64,000 nucleotides of DNA from Hetaerina americana. Its lineage: Eukaryota > Arthropoda > Insecta > Odonata > Calopterygidae. The stretch's first letter is position 1; each line of letters opens with the position of its first letter. The notes under the pieces were generated by a model. The model worked only from the letters and a program-made list of their open reading frames with translations, was not told where the DNA came from and made no database searches. Shown in pieces: positions 13,801 to 29,053 of the stretch. The stretch is taken from the NCBI GenBank assembly GCA_022747635.1, contig JAKTNV010000011.1, forward strand, positions 18,961,481 to 19,025,480, given 5' to 3'. Position numbers and translations under genes: made by a program.

Positions 13801-16800
13801 GTGGGAGATGCGGGGGGAATGGTTCTTCCTGCCAGAACGTCACGCTGACCTTCAAGCGCCTCCTAAGAAGGCGTGGGTATACGGTATTATACTCCTGTAT
13901 AGGTCGTCCATTAAAATCAAAGTTTCGATGAAATATAGACAAGGATCGACCTATACACGAGAAAGGTATCCATATTAAGTTAAGAAAGATGTTATTTGAG
14001 ATATGAGGTAATCTTCTACAAGCTTGCTTTTCGAAATTTATTGCAATAATTGTCAAGTAGTAATAACGTCATAGCTATGAATTGTCTTACCTGAAAAACT
14101 ACTGCCAGTATTGCTGCCATCTTGTCGCAGTGCGACAGTAAAATTAAACAATTGTGGCAGAACCATTTGGGCAGTGCGCATGACAATGGCGTTGAATTTC
14201 GGAACTCACTCAAAATTCAACTATTGATGATAATGTCGATACATTGAAGTATCTGAAAGAAATATCGATTATTTACAACTTGATGACTATCGTTGAAAGT
14301 GTTAAATTTTTATTTTTGGTCCTAATACTTGAGAACATGTTTTTAACAAAATTTTACGAGTTATAATCGAAATTAATCCATTAGCATTGCAGCCTTTAGT
14401 AATAACCTAAAAAAACTTGTGTCGGCCTAAACCCGAGGTATGTAAAAAAAATTGAGAAAATAAATGAAAAATTAAAAATCGATACTGATTAATGCAAGAG
14501 AACTTGTTTCTACAGTAATTAATTTTGCACGCATTTTTTCTGTCCCAGGACCGGGTCTTTACATTAAGAGATTCACCAACAAACTTCGCCACGAATTAGA
14601 AGAAAAGACCTAACCTTTTAGATCGTATTGGAAACAAAACGTTTAGTTTATATAGGGAATAAGTAGCATTTCGAAGGTAGTACAGAATTTGAAATGTGGT
14701 AGACATAGACTGTACTCGTTTCTTCCGTCGCAACATTTCTCAGCTTCATGTAATTGGTTTCCGCCCATCCATTAAAAATATTTTCTATGCGTGCCATACC
14801 TTGCATCAATAAAATGTAGGATCTATGGGATATAATGTGAATTATAGTTATTGGAAAAGGTTCACGGGAAAAAAAACCCATATTTGTTACAATAAGAAAG
14901 TAAACGTGATGGGTACATGTTGGAAGAATGAATTTGGGAACCTTTTGATTCACGAAGAGAGCAAGTTTTTAGACCTTCGGAAAGCTCCAGGACGCCGTGA
15001 AAAACTTCTTTTCTTTCTCCAGGACTGACAAGGGTAGCAGTCCTCCCCAGTGGCGCCCGGAACATCAAAATTGAGGCTCATTCAGAATTGATGGACCCTC
15101 CAGTCACATTCCTAGTCCTCAGGGATCGACGGAAGAGGGCATTCGCCTTGACCGGGCAGGAAAACTGCATCCAACGGTAGGTTTGATCCCAGAATACAAA
15201 TAGATGGATGGAAAGATAAAGTGTAAATCTTTTTTAGGAGCAAGTCCTGTGAGAACCAAGCAAATATAGGCAAATAATATGATGTGATGGTTGTATTATT
15301 GAAGATATTTAGTAAACAACTACCATAGCAACAATTATGATATAACGAGACAGCATCATTTTTCATTGATTGAAGAAATCAAGGAAATAAATTACAAATT
15401 TACCATGAACTAGATTATTTAATGCTTATTGAGGAGTGCTGAAACATAAAAGCAATATTCATTTCCACGGAAACAAACTTTTCATACACAAGTAGCAACT
15501 GAAATAATACATATTTAATATACCGAGGACACCAGGCACAGATCCAATAGGCTCTTAGAATAAGCGTGAAATAGGAGGAAATGTAGAAGAAAATTTTACT
15601 ACGATTAGCTATTTTGCATTGCATAATTGAATGTATCATTGCTCTTTGTGATGATTCCTATTGTATACCTCTCAGCGCTTTTCCACTTCTCTGACAACCT
15701 GAATTTCAAGAATGGAAATTTCTATTCAGTGAACGTATGCTCTAATTTCAATTTAATTTGAGCCAAATGGCTGCACATACTAGCTCTTAAATCACTTCCA
15801 CTGGCAATATCCATTTTTAATGCCTGAAAAAAACCTGGATTTTTATAAGTTATTGCTGAACTCCTGTTCAAATTTAGCGTATTTATTTAAACCTTCAAAA
15901 AATCTAGTATTTTTATTTTATGAACAAAGTTAAGATCTAGGCACGTCGGCTCCTGCTGTTTACAATTGGATAAATGAATTTGAACGTGAAATATTCGAGT
16001 TCGCGAAATATTCGAAGCCACAGGCATATCACTTTGGTACAGTGTTTTCAATTTTGCACGAAAAGTTGGGTGTGAAAAAATTTCGGCAAGATGTGTGCCG
16101 CGTTTGCTCTCAGTGAAGAATACACGCAATTGTGTGATCGATTCGAGGGTTGGTTTGACGCTTTCCCGTCGCAATCCTGACGAGCTTCTGCCTCGATACA
16201 TAAGTGTACACGTAACATGGACACACTACTACATTCTAGAGATAAAGTAACAGTCGAAAGAGTGGGTTTCTAAAGGTGATCCGACTCCTAAAAAGGCGGG
16301 GCGATGAAATGGGTCGAGAGGCGAAGGCCATTTGGGATGCACGCTAAATTGTTTCCATGGATTTCTTGCAAAAAAGGCAAATAATAAATGGAGAGCATTG
16401 TGCATCGATATTTCACCGGTTGAGTGGATAAATCAAGAAAAAACATCATATATTTGTGAAAGAAAAATAATTTTCTTCCATCAAGACAATGCACGAGTGC
16501 AGTTTAGATGACGAAAATTGTGGAATTAAAGTTCGAATTATTACAATATACACCGCATTCACGAGATTTGGCCCCCAGTGGCTTTTGCATTTCCAAAGTT
16601 GAAAAAAATGTCTCAATGGAAAACGATTCATGTCGAACAAGGAGGTCATCGCCGACACAGATGCCTACAGGTATTTTGAGGACCTTCCGAAATCCTACTT
16701 TTTGAACGACTTAAAAAAGTTGGAGAAAAGCTGGGAAAAGTGCATCGAGCTTGAAGGAAATTATGCTGAAAAATAGAAAAAATCTACCTAAAAAAATTTG

Positions 16801-19655
16801 TTTTCCTATTTTTTCCTAAGGACTTATTGAACGACCCACCTATTGTATCATTGATTGTGGTATCTAGCCAATACTTAATCGCTGATAGCTATAATATGGG
16901 TTGTCCTTAGATTCATATAAGATGTTCCATTTCTTAAATAAAATTCTACTTTGATGTGTATTTCAGCTGCACTTTAACATCTGTAGGATGACTTTGCCAT
17001 GTCTCACAGCTAGTAGGCTGAAACACCCATGTTCTCAAATCAATTCGATTTTATCTTACCATTTCCAATGTTTCTCAATTTTCGAAAAATAAGCCCCCGT
17101 GGAGCAGCTCATCTTTTTTTGGCAAGTGTTTTGGAGGAAGGTTGGCAAAGTAGTAAGGATATTAAAAGAAGAATTGAGTGAGATAAAGAAGCAATCACAA
17201 AGAGGAATTGATGATAGGCATCTCATGTAAAGATGTAAAGAAAAAACCTGTGAAAACTTCAACATGGAGCATCGTTTTATATGCTGAGATGTGGATGTGG
17301 AGATGATGGGAAAAAATAAAACGGATGGAATGGAGAACCTATGATGAAGTTCTAGACGTACAAAGGAAAGAGAGATGGTGGTGAGGAGAAATTTGAAGAA
17401 GGCATATGAAATGGATGCAGGAGACAATGAGAGGCAATGGGATGCTGGAGATGGTGCTAGAGCGCAAAATTCTGTGAAAACACGGTAGAGGGATGAGAAG
17501 AATATTTATTTTGAATTAAATTAAATGAGTTATGAAGTTCATAGGCAAAGGTTAGGTATGAGTAGTTGTCCTGCCATAAGGTGGTAGATTATTGCTAAAG
17601 AAAAGCCATTAAAATACTCGTATACAGAGAAAATATACTCCTGTAGAAGCAGGAGTTTACCAAACAACTATTTAATTTGAGTATCACAAGATCTTGTTTG
17701 TCATTGATGTCACTTCTTTCTTTATTTCTTCATAATATCTGCCTGCCTTCATGCTTATTAAAATCTGTTCTCATCCTCCCTCTTACCCATTTAGTTCTAA
17801 TATTCTCCTCTCAATCACAACCTTTAACATTCCCACCTCTTGTTATTCCTTCCTTCAAACTTTCACAGCCCTATTTTTATTTCCCTAGGAGGTAGTTTTC
17901 TGTCTTCAGCAGTACAAGTATTCCTACTCCTAATGATGTCTACTTTCCTTTTCTTCTATAAAACTACCTGAATAATGTTCCATAGCAAGAATTATGCACA
18001 ATATTAATATAGCTTGGAGTTAATAAAACTATTAACTAAATTGTTAAAATTATAATAATTGATATTCTTCAAACCATTTTGTAATTGGAGGGATATGAAT
18101 TCAATCCAAATTTTTATTGACATTAGGTCATAATGCACACCTTTAATTATGGAGCACTTAAATGTATCGTGAATGCATTGCAGAAGCGGCCGGACACATT
18201 CCTGTGCCGAAGGAGTTAAGATACCTCGCTCTGCCAATGTTGTGGCTGAAGGCGCTCTCTTCCATTATGAGCACCATGGACCACTGCAGACCCTCTGGGC
18301 GAGAGGCCCCATCCTCTCTGAACTTGTCCTATCTGTGAGTTTTTAACCTAAATATAAACCTCTTCACAGGAATGCATTTAGAGTGTTACAAACTGTCCAT
18401 CTGGAATATTCAGCCCCAAAAGGACAGATATTCTGGATTGACATTTTCTAACACTCACCCAAAACTAAGTCATAAGGCTAGTGAAATTCATTTAATTAAC
18501 GATACATCAAAAAACTATGTATCACAGGGGCATGACATAAAAAGTGTGGCGGCAACCAGCCATTTATGTATAAATAAACATTTGAGCAAAAATATGAATA
18601 TATAATGGAACATATACATAAATTCACACAAATATAGCTACAACATGCATTAATATTAAATGCCCAATCATCTCGTTATTAAAAGCAAGTAATTAATCAA
18701 GTCCACATACTCTTTATACTCTTTACTATGGAGTATGGTTTTGTGCAGTGAGAGAAAATGAATGCTGAAGCAAGAACATAGGTGTAAATAGGAGGCTTTT
18801 GAAATTTGTTTTAGGGAAGGAAGAAAAAAGTAAAATGGACTGATAGGAAAACGAATGGAGAATGACTAGATTTGGTGGGGGAGAAGATTGGATTGTTGGG
18901 ATTAATCCAAAGGATGCAGTGGAAATGGGTGCAGAGAATTTTGGTTAGCAGTGGAATGTTGAAGAGTGGGATATTGATGGGAGGACGTTAGGGAAGCAAG
19001 ACATGGGGAGAAAAAGGTTAGGGAAGCTGGATGGAACATATGAAGGAAGGAAGTATGAGGAATTCATCTCTCATCATACTCAACACTTATTCCATTTTCC
19101 CCTAAAATATTTAATGAAATAGTGAAATGATCTATCTAGTTTAGGTTATAATCTCCCATCTTAATTATTCACTTGGTCTTCTCCAACCATGCTTAACATT
19201 CCTTTGTTTGTTTTTCTTACTACACATTTCACTTTTCCAAATCATCTCCTTAGCCATATCTCAGAGAATTCCTATCTATGCTTATCCTCTCATCTCAATT
19301 ACCTTGTTTCAGACACATACACAACTAAGCTCCATAAGAAAGTTTGCCACTTCTTGCCCTCTTCCTATCTCCCTTATCCAACATTCTCCCCCTCTTTCAT
19401 AGCCTTCTGGTTGCCTCTCAATATCTTCTGCATTCAATTCTTTCCATCCTCTTTGAATTGATCCCAGCAATCTTTTCTCTTCACCCTCCATGCCTAGCAT
19501 TTCATTTGTTTCTTTTCCATCCTTTACATCAGCATTTCAAAATCTCAGTCTATTGGGTCCGTGGTTGTCTTTTTGTTTTATTATAGGGCGCTCTTCCCTT
19601 TATTGCCCTGAACATTAGTGGGATCTGGACGGTTCAGTGGATGATGTAAAATATA

Positions 19656-19721
<66 letters not shown>

Positions 19722-22700
19722 CACATATACATATATATATACACATATACATATATATATACACACACACATATATATATATATATATATGTTTATATTT
19801 TACATCATCCACTGCACCATTCGGATCCCCCTAATGTTCAGGGCAATAAAGGGAAGAGCACCCTATAATAAAACAAAAAGACAACCACGGACCCAATAGA
19901 CTGAGATTTTGAAATGCTGATGTAAAGGATGGAAAAGAAACAAATGAAATGCTAGGCATGGAGGGTGAAGAGAAAAGATTGCTGGGATCAATTCAAAGAG
20001 GATGGAAAGAATTGAATGCAGAAGATATTGAGAGGCAACCAGAAGGCTATGAAAGAGGGGGAGAATGTTGGATAAGGGAGATAGGAAGAGGGCAAGAAGT
20101 GGCAAACTTTCTTATGGAGCTTAGTTGTGTATGTGTCTGAAACAAGGTAATTGAGATGAGAGGATAAGCATAGATAGGAATTCTCTGAGATATGGCTAAG
20201 GAGATGATATATTTTTTTTTGAAAAAAATAAATATATCAATATATATATTTTTTTTTGAAACCCTTCCCAAATCTGCAAGTAGTATAGATGTGAGATACA
20301 TCTTGTATCTAGGTTGCTTCAGTCATTTCAACCTCCTGGGCTGAACTAAGGCCACGAATCCATCCAAAAGGCACCCACACATCCTCTCTCATCCCCTTGT
20401 CCATTTCCTATTTGTCCCTTACCTTTCCCCCCTCACCCATCCACATATAAAGTCTCCACTCTTCCCCTGAGAATGGCATTCTCATATTGATCTTATTCAA
20501 GCCCTTCTATAATTCCACACCTTTTCTTCCTCCCTTCATTCTATTCAACATGGCCATCCTATTTTTGCCCTTCCTTGTTTACCTAACGTTCTTCCCTCTA
20601 TCACAGTCTTCAACATCCAGTTGCCAAACAAAACACTCTACATCCATCTTTCCTATCTACTTTGGATCCACAAACACTTCCTCATTTGATTTTCTCTCTG
20701 TCTCTTACACTTTCTACATCCTTCTCCACATCTAAAAAGCACTCAATTCATACCTATCATCCTGCTTCATTGTCTATGTTTCCACGCTGCTCTCAACAAC
20801 ACTTCATTTCAAAATTATCATTAATATTTTCTGAACATCCTTACTCAATGCCCTGTCATCAATTTCCTCCTCCTAATGAAATCTTCTTAGCCTAACACAA
20901 TTCTTCTTCTTATGTCACCACTACTTTGACTATCTTAGTCTAAAAAACATTCAAGATAGGAAAACTTATGTCTCTAGCTAAAATTATTTATTGGCAGCTA
21001 ACAAATAAGTAACACCAACATCTGTTTTTCATGTCTCGTTTTCACTCACTCCCAGCCACACACCCTGTTGGTTTGGCTTGCAGGTTAGGATGTAGTAGAA
21101 GTGACACCATGCCACTTTCTCCTTCTCCTTTTGCCCAAAGGTCTCTGTGCTGCAGGTGGGCCCCGGTGTGAGGGCCCGCCAGGGTGTCAGTGCAGGCCCA
21201 GTGGGCCATCAAGTCCGCGTGCATGGGAGCTACACAGCAGAAGGGTTGGTGCAAGAGAGTCGCCATGAATGGCGAGAGGGGACCTTCCCTGGGGGCTCAC
21301 GTTGGTCCCCATGCTCTGCCACGTGCGGCGGAGGCCGCCAACACAAGAACCTTGTGTGCACTGACTCCAAGACAGGCAAGTCCGTGCCACGGAGGCTGTG
21401 CTCTTTGGCACTCAAACCACAGAACCCCACCAGGCAGTGCAACACATTCAGGTAAAATAGATTTGCCTCCATCACTTGTGAATACAGGGTGTTTGAAAAG
21501 TCCTCCATTGATAATCATTGGTAAATACTTCAAGTGGTGATATATTTTGTCATTATAAGTACTCCTCCTACCTTGTTTCTAAATTTTGCAAGGGTCCGCA
21601 GGCTTTCGGTAAAAACAGTTTGCTCCCTAGTAACTTGATCTTAATGATTCTTCTTGTGATTTACATTCAAATGCATGGCATTGTAATTTTGAAGAGAGGG
21701 AATGCCATTATAGCTTGCGATACAGAGAAATTTCATTTATATCTTATGTCTGTTACATAGTTTAATATTAATCAACAACATACATGCAGTGACAAGCCTA
21801 ATGTAGTATCTATACTGGTTACAGCTGCTGTACAAGAATTGCAAAGTGGTGTGTAAAGTAATTTTGCTGAACTCCAACCATGTGTCCTTTCTTTGCTGCA
21901 TGACAGTGCATCAGTATCTTTTATGACAATGACATTTCTTTTCCTATTATTATTTAGTGTGGAACTTATTCTCTGCCCTTGATTAAAAAATCTTGTACCA
22001 TTTAGAATGCCTTTACTGCTGAAACCAAACAGTATGCTGTTTATCTGAAAGTTTTCTGATTGATTGAATCAAAATCACAATATGACAATTAACAATGAAA
22101 TAAAAGTAAACAAAAAATGTTTACTAAAATGCTGTCAAGGAAACAGTAATGAAAGGAAACCACAAAAGTAAACAAAATATGTTTACCAAAACACTTTCAA
22201 AGAAACAAGATAAAAGTAAAAAAAAATTGAAGCCTGGAAGTAAACAAGAAGATAATGAATGTTTACCAAAACACTTTCAAATAAGTAACTGGCATCCACT
22301 TTATAACAAAACAGACCCCAAAACTCCATAGTTATATAATTATGGCAATGCAGGAACTTAATCAAAAACATAGTAACCAAAAAAAATGCTTCATAATTTT
22401 CTTAAAAATCAAGTTTAAAGATTTATTTTTTTTATTAAACCTTTTATATTAATTAAGCAAAGTAGCATACTCAATAAAATGTAGCTTTTTTCTGGTTATG
22501 ACCCAAATATTTCTAGATAGAACCTGAAATTCTCAGACATTTTATTGATCAAAAACCTTTTCTCCATTAATTTAAGTTCTTTGGTAGCCTACCATTTCAC
22601 TGTGACATAATCATTGAATATGGATGTCAGAAAATCACCAAAATAAACATAAAATGTTCTTTTATTAAATTTAGTAAGTAGAGAATTGCAATTTACTTTC

Positions 22701-25700
22701 CTTCCCTGGCTGTAATGCAGAAGTTAGATGACCATCATCATGAGTTATCAGTCATATTATAGTTTTGCTGCAGTTCGCCTAACAATATCCTGTTTGATGT
22801 CAACCTCTTCATTCTCTCAAAGCCCCTAGCATCAATAGCTTGCATCACCTGTTTTTCGTTGTTCATCCCAGGCCTCCTTCAATTTTTCCCGTCCATATTT
22901 CTGTTCCTTCAACCTTCATTGGTTACATCCTTTTTCAATTATGATCTGAAATAAACAATCATGCCTCCAATTGATTTTCTTCTTCTTCTTGTAACTATGT
23001 CCCATAAGTTTCCCTCTTCACCCACTCTTTGGAGCACTGATTCAATTGTTTCTCTTGTCTATCCATTTTACATTTAGCATTCTTCTGTAGCACCATGTTT
23101 TCAATCCCTCAAATTTTTATTTCTCTACTGCTCCCATCATTCAAGCCCAACAGCCATATAACAAAGATTTATATTTAATAATGAATATGAAAAAGAAATG
23201 ATTCTGTTCATAATTATTGGTCCATGAGGATTTTGGTGATAAATTTATTTTAAAGAAATTTGAGGATATTATGTTTTTACATTAGCTATTAATAAATTCG
23301 AGGATATTATGTTTTTACATTAGTTATTACTGTACTAATTATGATATAGTATAGATCCAGCTGACTTATTGACTAATTAACCCTTTTCTCTGCTTCCTCC
23401 TTGCAGCTGCTCATTCGAATGGGTCGCAGGTCCGTGGGAACCATGCACAGCCACCTGCGGTGCTAGAGGTGTGCAATCCAGGGAGATATACTGCATCCAC
23501 TCAAATGTATCAACCCTCATTACTCATGGTTTAGCCCAGCCATGGGACCATTTTGTGGATCCCATAAGGTAACATGTGTGCATTTTGCACATGCCATAGT
23601 GTTAAAGGCTTCAAATGAAATCAACTAGTTACATTAAATCTCTGCCTGCATTTATCCATCTACATCTTACCTTACATGTTTCCAGTGGAAAATATAGGCG
23701 AATAATTATATTATTATTGGTAGTCTATGCCTAAAGGTTGGTTTTGGATAGACACTGATTTATCATTGCTACCCTTCCTAGCACCTTCCAGAAAGACACA
23801 GCCTGACATCCCACATCACAATTAACTGCTCCCTTCCTCCCTGCATTCTATCCGATATCCCTATCCTATTCCTAACCCTTTCTTGTTTCAATGCAACAAT
23901 TTCAGAGTGTAAAAATCATTTGCCTTCCTGCAGTTTCTTTGGAACCTTTCTCATTTGCCTAAAATTGTCCCCTCTATCACTGTCTTCAACATTCCATCAA
24001 CAATCAAAAACATCTGCCTCCATCTTTCATACCTCATTTGGATTTCTCCCAAAAATCCCCTGTCCTACCCCTTAACCTTGCCTAGTAGATATTCGTTTAT
24101 TTTCCTATCCATCTATTACACATTTTCCATTCTTCTCTACACCCTCAAGCCTCCAATCTATGCCTATTATCTTGTTTCAATGACCATATTCCCATACCAT
24201 TAAAAACACACTCCAATGTCTCTTTGCCTATTCTCCTAATTGTCTTGGTCCAAAGCAATGCCCAAATGCATTAACTATTCGTAGACTAACAGAAGAGTCA
24301 GCACATCACTCCCCATTTAATATGCTTATTGCCTATTTCTGGAAAAATATGATGATTTTTAATGTGTGTCCTACTTTATTGTCATCCTATTTTATTTTAT
24401 GCTATTCATTTCATAGATTCATGTTCGCTCACAATGTTTGTCATCTACTTCTTAGTTAGAATATTTTATTTTTCTCTTCATTTTTTATACTTTCTATTTT
24501 TCAATAGGTCAACCTGAATCATTTGTGGCAAGAGAGTGTTTTTCTATTAAATAAAATTGATTGAATAGAATATTCTATTAGGATTTTATGCAGATTCATT
24601 GCCTTTAAAAATGGATAAGATTTCATGTTGTGGCATTTTTAACCAAATTTGGTCATTTTAACTTTAATTAGCATCTACATCTAAGCTATATTCCAAAAGC
24701 TGCCATAAGGATGTTCCGCATTAGGGTGAGAGTTGTTATGGTACTCACCTAATTTTTACAACATGCCAGTAGTGCTAACTCTTTCTACAGAGCAATTTTT
24801 AATAAATTAGGTTGATTTTCTCTTTTTCTCAGTTTCTTAGTTAAAATTTTCTCCAATGCAATCCAAATGCATACTGCATATTCAAAATCCTGTCTCTGCT
24901 GAAGCGAATCAACAAATCTCTCTCTCTCTCACTTTTTCATTGTTTTTTCTTGTAACCAGTCTAATGGAACCTTGCCTCTTTCAGACTAACCCTCATATTC
25001 TTCTGATGTGCATACCCCATTTATGGTTTGATGTTTCTTTAACACCCAAGTATTTGACCTGTTCTGAAATATTGAACTTAATCCTACCTATTCATTATTC
25101 ATATTAATTCAAGATGGCGTCCGTTGCTGTTGATCTGTTGTGTGACTCCTGTAAAAATCCTATCGATTATACCGATAAATTTATCTGTTGTGACTGTTGT
25201 CCGCGATTTTTTCACATTAAATGTACGGGACTCAAGGATCTTCCTCAAAAAGCATTATTAGAATGCCGTGACTTATACTGGAAGTGTTCCTACTGCCGAG
25301 CGTCTGTCCATAAAATCTCCAAAATGGCGTCGGACATTGAATTTTTAAAGGAAGAATTGACTAAGTTAAAATCTGAACGAAAACGTACTACTGAAGAGCC
25401 TAAAAGTGCGGTTACTTTTGCAGACTGTTTAAAGTCTGCTAATGATCAAGTTCAGCCATTGCTTAAAGAGAAAAAGCCTACCGTTGGTGCTCCGGAACGT
25501 CCGCAAACTCGTGCCTGCAAACGGAATGTATCTACAGTGCCCGTTGCGTCCCCTGTTCAACCCCAATCTACCTCTGTATCTTCTGCATCTACCAATGAAA
25601 TCCTCGTCACTCAACTGAATGAATACACTGGTGAAAATTCTTCTGTTAGCCAATCTTCTTACCTTTCTAGTGACGGCTTCAAAGTTATACAACATAAGCG

Positions 25701-28700
25701 GCGACGCCGTACACCCATCATGGGTTCCTCTGATAAAAAGTGCTCTATCTCTGGCATTAATCGCCGTTCTCACGTGCATGTTTGGAATTTTCATCCTGAC
25801 ACCACGGCAGAAGCAATTATGTCCTATCTGAAGGACCACCTGCCCGAGCTCCCCGATACATCAGTAGATATCGAGCAGCTTAAGGTATCCAGAGGTAATT
25901 ATGCCTCTTTTCATATCTCGATTGACGAAGATCTCCGTGAAAAGCTCCTGTCCCCAGAGTTTTGGCCAAAAAATATTTACCTCGGTAATTATTTTTTTCC
26001 GAGATCCCGCCGGAATTCTCCGGAAGATTAGTGCACCAATTGAAAACTCCCAAAACCTCAGGTAGTTCTACTTCTTTTTCTGTCAACTTCCTCGTGTTAA
26101 ATGTTCAGTGCCTAAGAAACAAGATTTGTGACCTGGAAATTTACTTGAACTCGGCAAATTATGATATTCTGTGCCTTTCTGAACACTGGTTACATGAGCA
26201 AGAAAGTGATCTATACCAAATAACGGGATATACTCTTGGCTCAATCTACTGTAGAAAATCCTTCAAAAATGGTGGAGTATGCATCTATTTAAAAAACTAT
26301 CTCACGTGTAAACGGTTGGATTTACATCGTTTTTGTATGGATCTACATTTTGAAATTGTTGCCGTGTACCTAAAAGGACTGAGATTAATTGTGGCATCTA
26401 TTTATCGTTCTCCTAATGGAGACTTTGATGTGTTCTGTGAACAGCTTGAGAAGGTCTCAACTTATCTTCAAAACTTTCACGCAACTATCGTTATAGGAAC
26501 CGATTTAAATGTTGACATGGGTTGCCTTTCAAGGAGTCATACTCAGCTAGACATTCTTCTCAGGGGCTTTGATTTATATTGTGCTAATTCGGAACCGACT
26601 AGGTTGAATGCCTGTCTTGACAATATAATAACTAATACTGATAAATCCGACTGTATTCTCAAAGTCTTTGACCCCATGCTCTCTGATCATTTTGCAATCT
26701 CCTTTTCATGGCACCCTAAGCTGTGTGTAAATAGCTATAACAAAACTTCCAAAACTGTGTATGTTAGACAGATGACTGTACACCATGTCTATGACTTCAT
26801 AACTTTGCTTAATAATACTGACTGGGATGCCATGCTGACCTATACTGATTGTGAAAGAAAGTTTGCAACTTTTTTTAGTCATTTCCTGTTATTGTTTGAA
26901 TGTGCATTCCCAAAGAAATTAATTCAGCTGAAACAGAAGCCCAATCTACAGGCAAATTGGTTTAATATTGACCTTGAGAATAAGAGAAGGAATTTACTCA
27001 ACTTATATAAACAGTATAAGCTATGTGGTAGCGATGATCTTAAAAAAGCCTACAATAACCAAAAGAAGGACTACTATACTGAGTTAAGATTGGCTAAATG
27101 TCAAGCCAATGTTAGCTACATTAATAGTGCATCCAACAAATGCAGAGCAGCCTGGACTATCATTAAAAAAGAAACAGGATTCAGTAAAAACTCTGATGAT
27201 GTTCCAATAGACTCTGAATCTTTTAATAACTACTTTATTAGTTCGGTTGACAATATTATAGCTGATATAAATAATATTAATCAAACCTCAGCTGACACTG
27301 CTAATAACCTATTATGCAATACTCCCACCACCAATTCTATATTTAGATGGAAAGAAGTTTCTCAGATAGACATAATTAAAGTAGTGAAAAAGTTCAAGAA
27401 TTCTAATTGTAAAGATATGTTTGGGCTTTCAAATAATTCAATCAAATCCGTAATTGACTGGTTAGCATACCCTCTTGCTATTGTCATTAACTCTTGTCTC
27501 CAGTCTGGTTATTTTCCTGATCAGTTAAAGTTTTCCAAGGTCATTCCTATTCACAAACGTGGTGATTTCAGTTCTCCAAACAATTATCGTCCTATTACAA
27601 TTATTTCTCCACTTGCAAAAATCATTGAATCAGTTGTATTTACCCAAATCCTGGACTATTTTGAATCTTTAAACCTATTTACACCGACTCAGTTTGGTTT
27701 CAGACCCAACAAATGTACAACCCAAGCTGTTGAATATGTTATAAAGCAAATCATTAAGGCTTTTGAAGGTAATCAATGTTTGGCTCTCTCATTATGTGAT
27801 CTCTCTTCGGCTTTTGACTGTGTTAATCACACAATTCTCATAAATAAGTTGAAATATTATGGTTTTAAGGATACTGAACTAAAATTTATTTCTTCCTACT
27901 TATCTGATCGTAAGCAGTCAGTTTATGTAAATGGTAAACAGTCAAAACCATTAAATATTAAATATGGTGTGCCTCAGGGCTCTGTGCTTGGACCTCTTTT
28001 ATTTCTGGTCATGATTAATGACTTGTGCCCCAATATGATTACTGACTGTGTCCTCTATGCGGATGATACTACTTTCCTACATAGTTCCCCCCATCATTCT
28101 GATGCGATGAATAGAGTTCCTACTATACTTAAAAAGGCAGTGGACTGGTTTGCTGCCAACAATCTCCATATGAATCCCAATAAAACTCAGCATCTTATAT
28201 GTACTCTAAAATGTGCTACACCAGACACTGTCCCCGTGAAACTGCTGGGATTTTATATAGACTCCAAGTTAACATGGAGTACTCATATTCTATACATTAG
28301 GAAGAAACTTGCCCGAGCCTTATTTCTGCTCAGGAAATTGAAATTATATGTTAGTAAGGAATACTTAATTAATGCCTACTATGCATTCTTTCACTCAAAT
28401 ATTACTTATGGCATTAGACTTTGGGGGCATGCATCTGATATTAAGCTAATCTTTGTGATGCAGAAAAAGGCAGTCCGTACCTTATCCAATTCATGTCCAC
28501 TTGAACACTGTAGACCTCTCTTTTTAAATTTAAAAATTATGACTGTCTACAATTTATATATATTCTATTCATTAGTTCATGTAAAAGAAAATACAAGTAT
28601 GTACTCCACTAGGGCTGACGTTCACAGCCATAACACCAGAGCAAAGTCTAATATGGATTTTCCATACTGTAGGCTAGATAGGACTTACAAAGTTGAAGGT

Positions 28701-29018
28701 CTACCTATCAAATTGTTTAATATGCTTCCAAAATCTGTAAAGTCAGCCCGCAATGTAGTGTTCCGCAGGGTGCTGCGTGATTGGCTTACCTCCAATCCTT
28801 TATACTCAATAGAGGAGTATTATGAGCTCGACTTTACTAGCCTAAAATTATAAGGTCTAGCGTGAGTAGAATACTAAGTGTATGTATGCAAATATTTTCA
28901 AATAAGTATTTTATGTGATTGTATATTGTGCTGTATACCATATTATCCAGGAACAACTGTATGTTCCTAAATGACGACATCTACCATATGTGAATATGAT
29001 TATAAGATGAATAAAGTA

Positions 29019-29053
<35 letters not shown>

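Larger units (their letters stand above)
25105..29052 (+). mobile_element. Near full-length CR1/L2-like non-LTR retrotransposon
   Basis: Covers ORF1, ORF2 and a 170-bp 3' UTR with AATAAA at 29010-29015, ending in a (TTA)n tail (about 29021-29052). A short simple-repeat tail rather than poly(A) is typical of CR1/L2-group elements. No target-site duplication is evident. The 5' UTR boundary cannot be placed; the start given is just before the ORF1 ATG. Confidence 0.85.

Noticed and set aside
19344..20105. Two identical 80-aa frames on opposite strands suggesting a duplicated gene
   Set aside because: They come from the two arms of the inverted repeat and are antisense to LINE sequence.
21081..21140. 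Earlier acceptor CAG at 21081-21083 for ADAMTS exon k
   Set aside because: In the required phase it meets TAG within four codons; the acceptor at 21139-21140 keeps the frame open.
25429..25839. 136-aa minus-strand frame
   Set aside because: Antisense shadow of the LINE ORF1.
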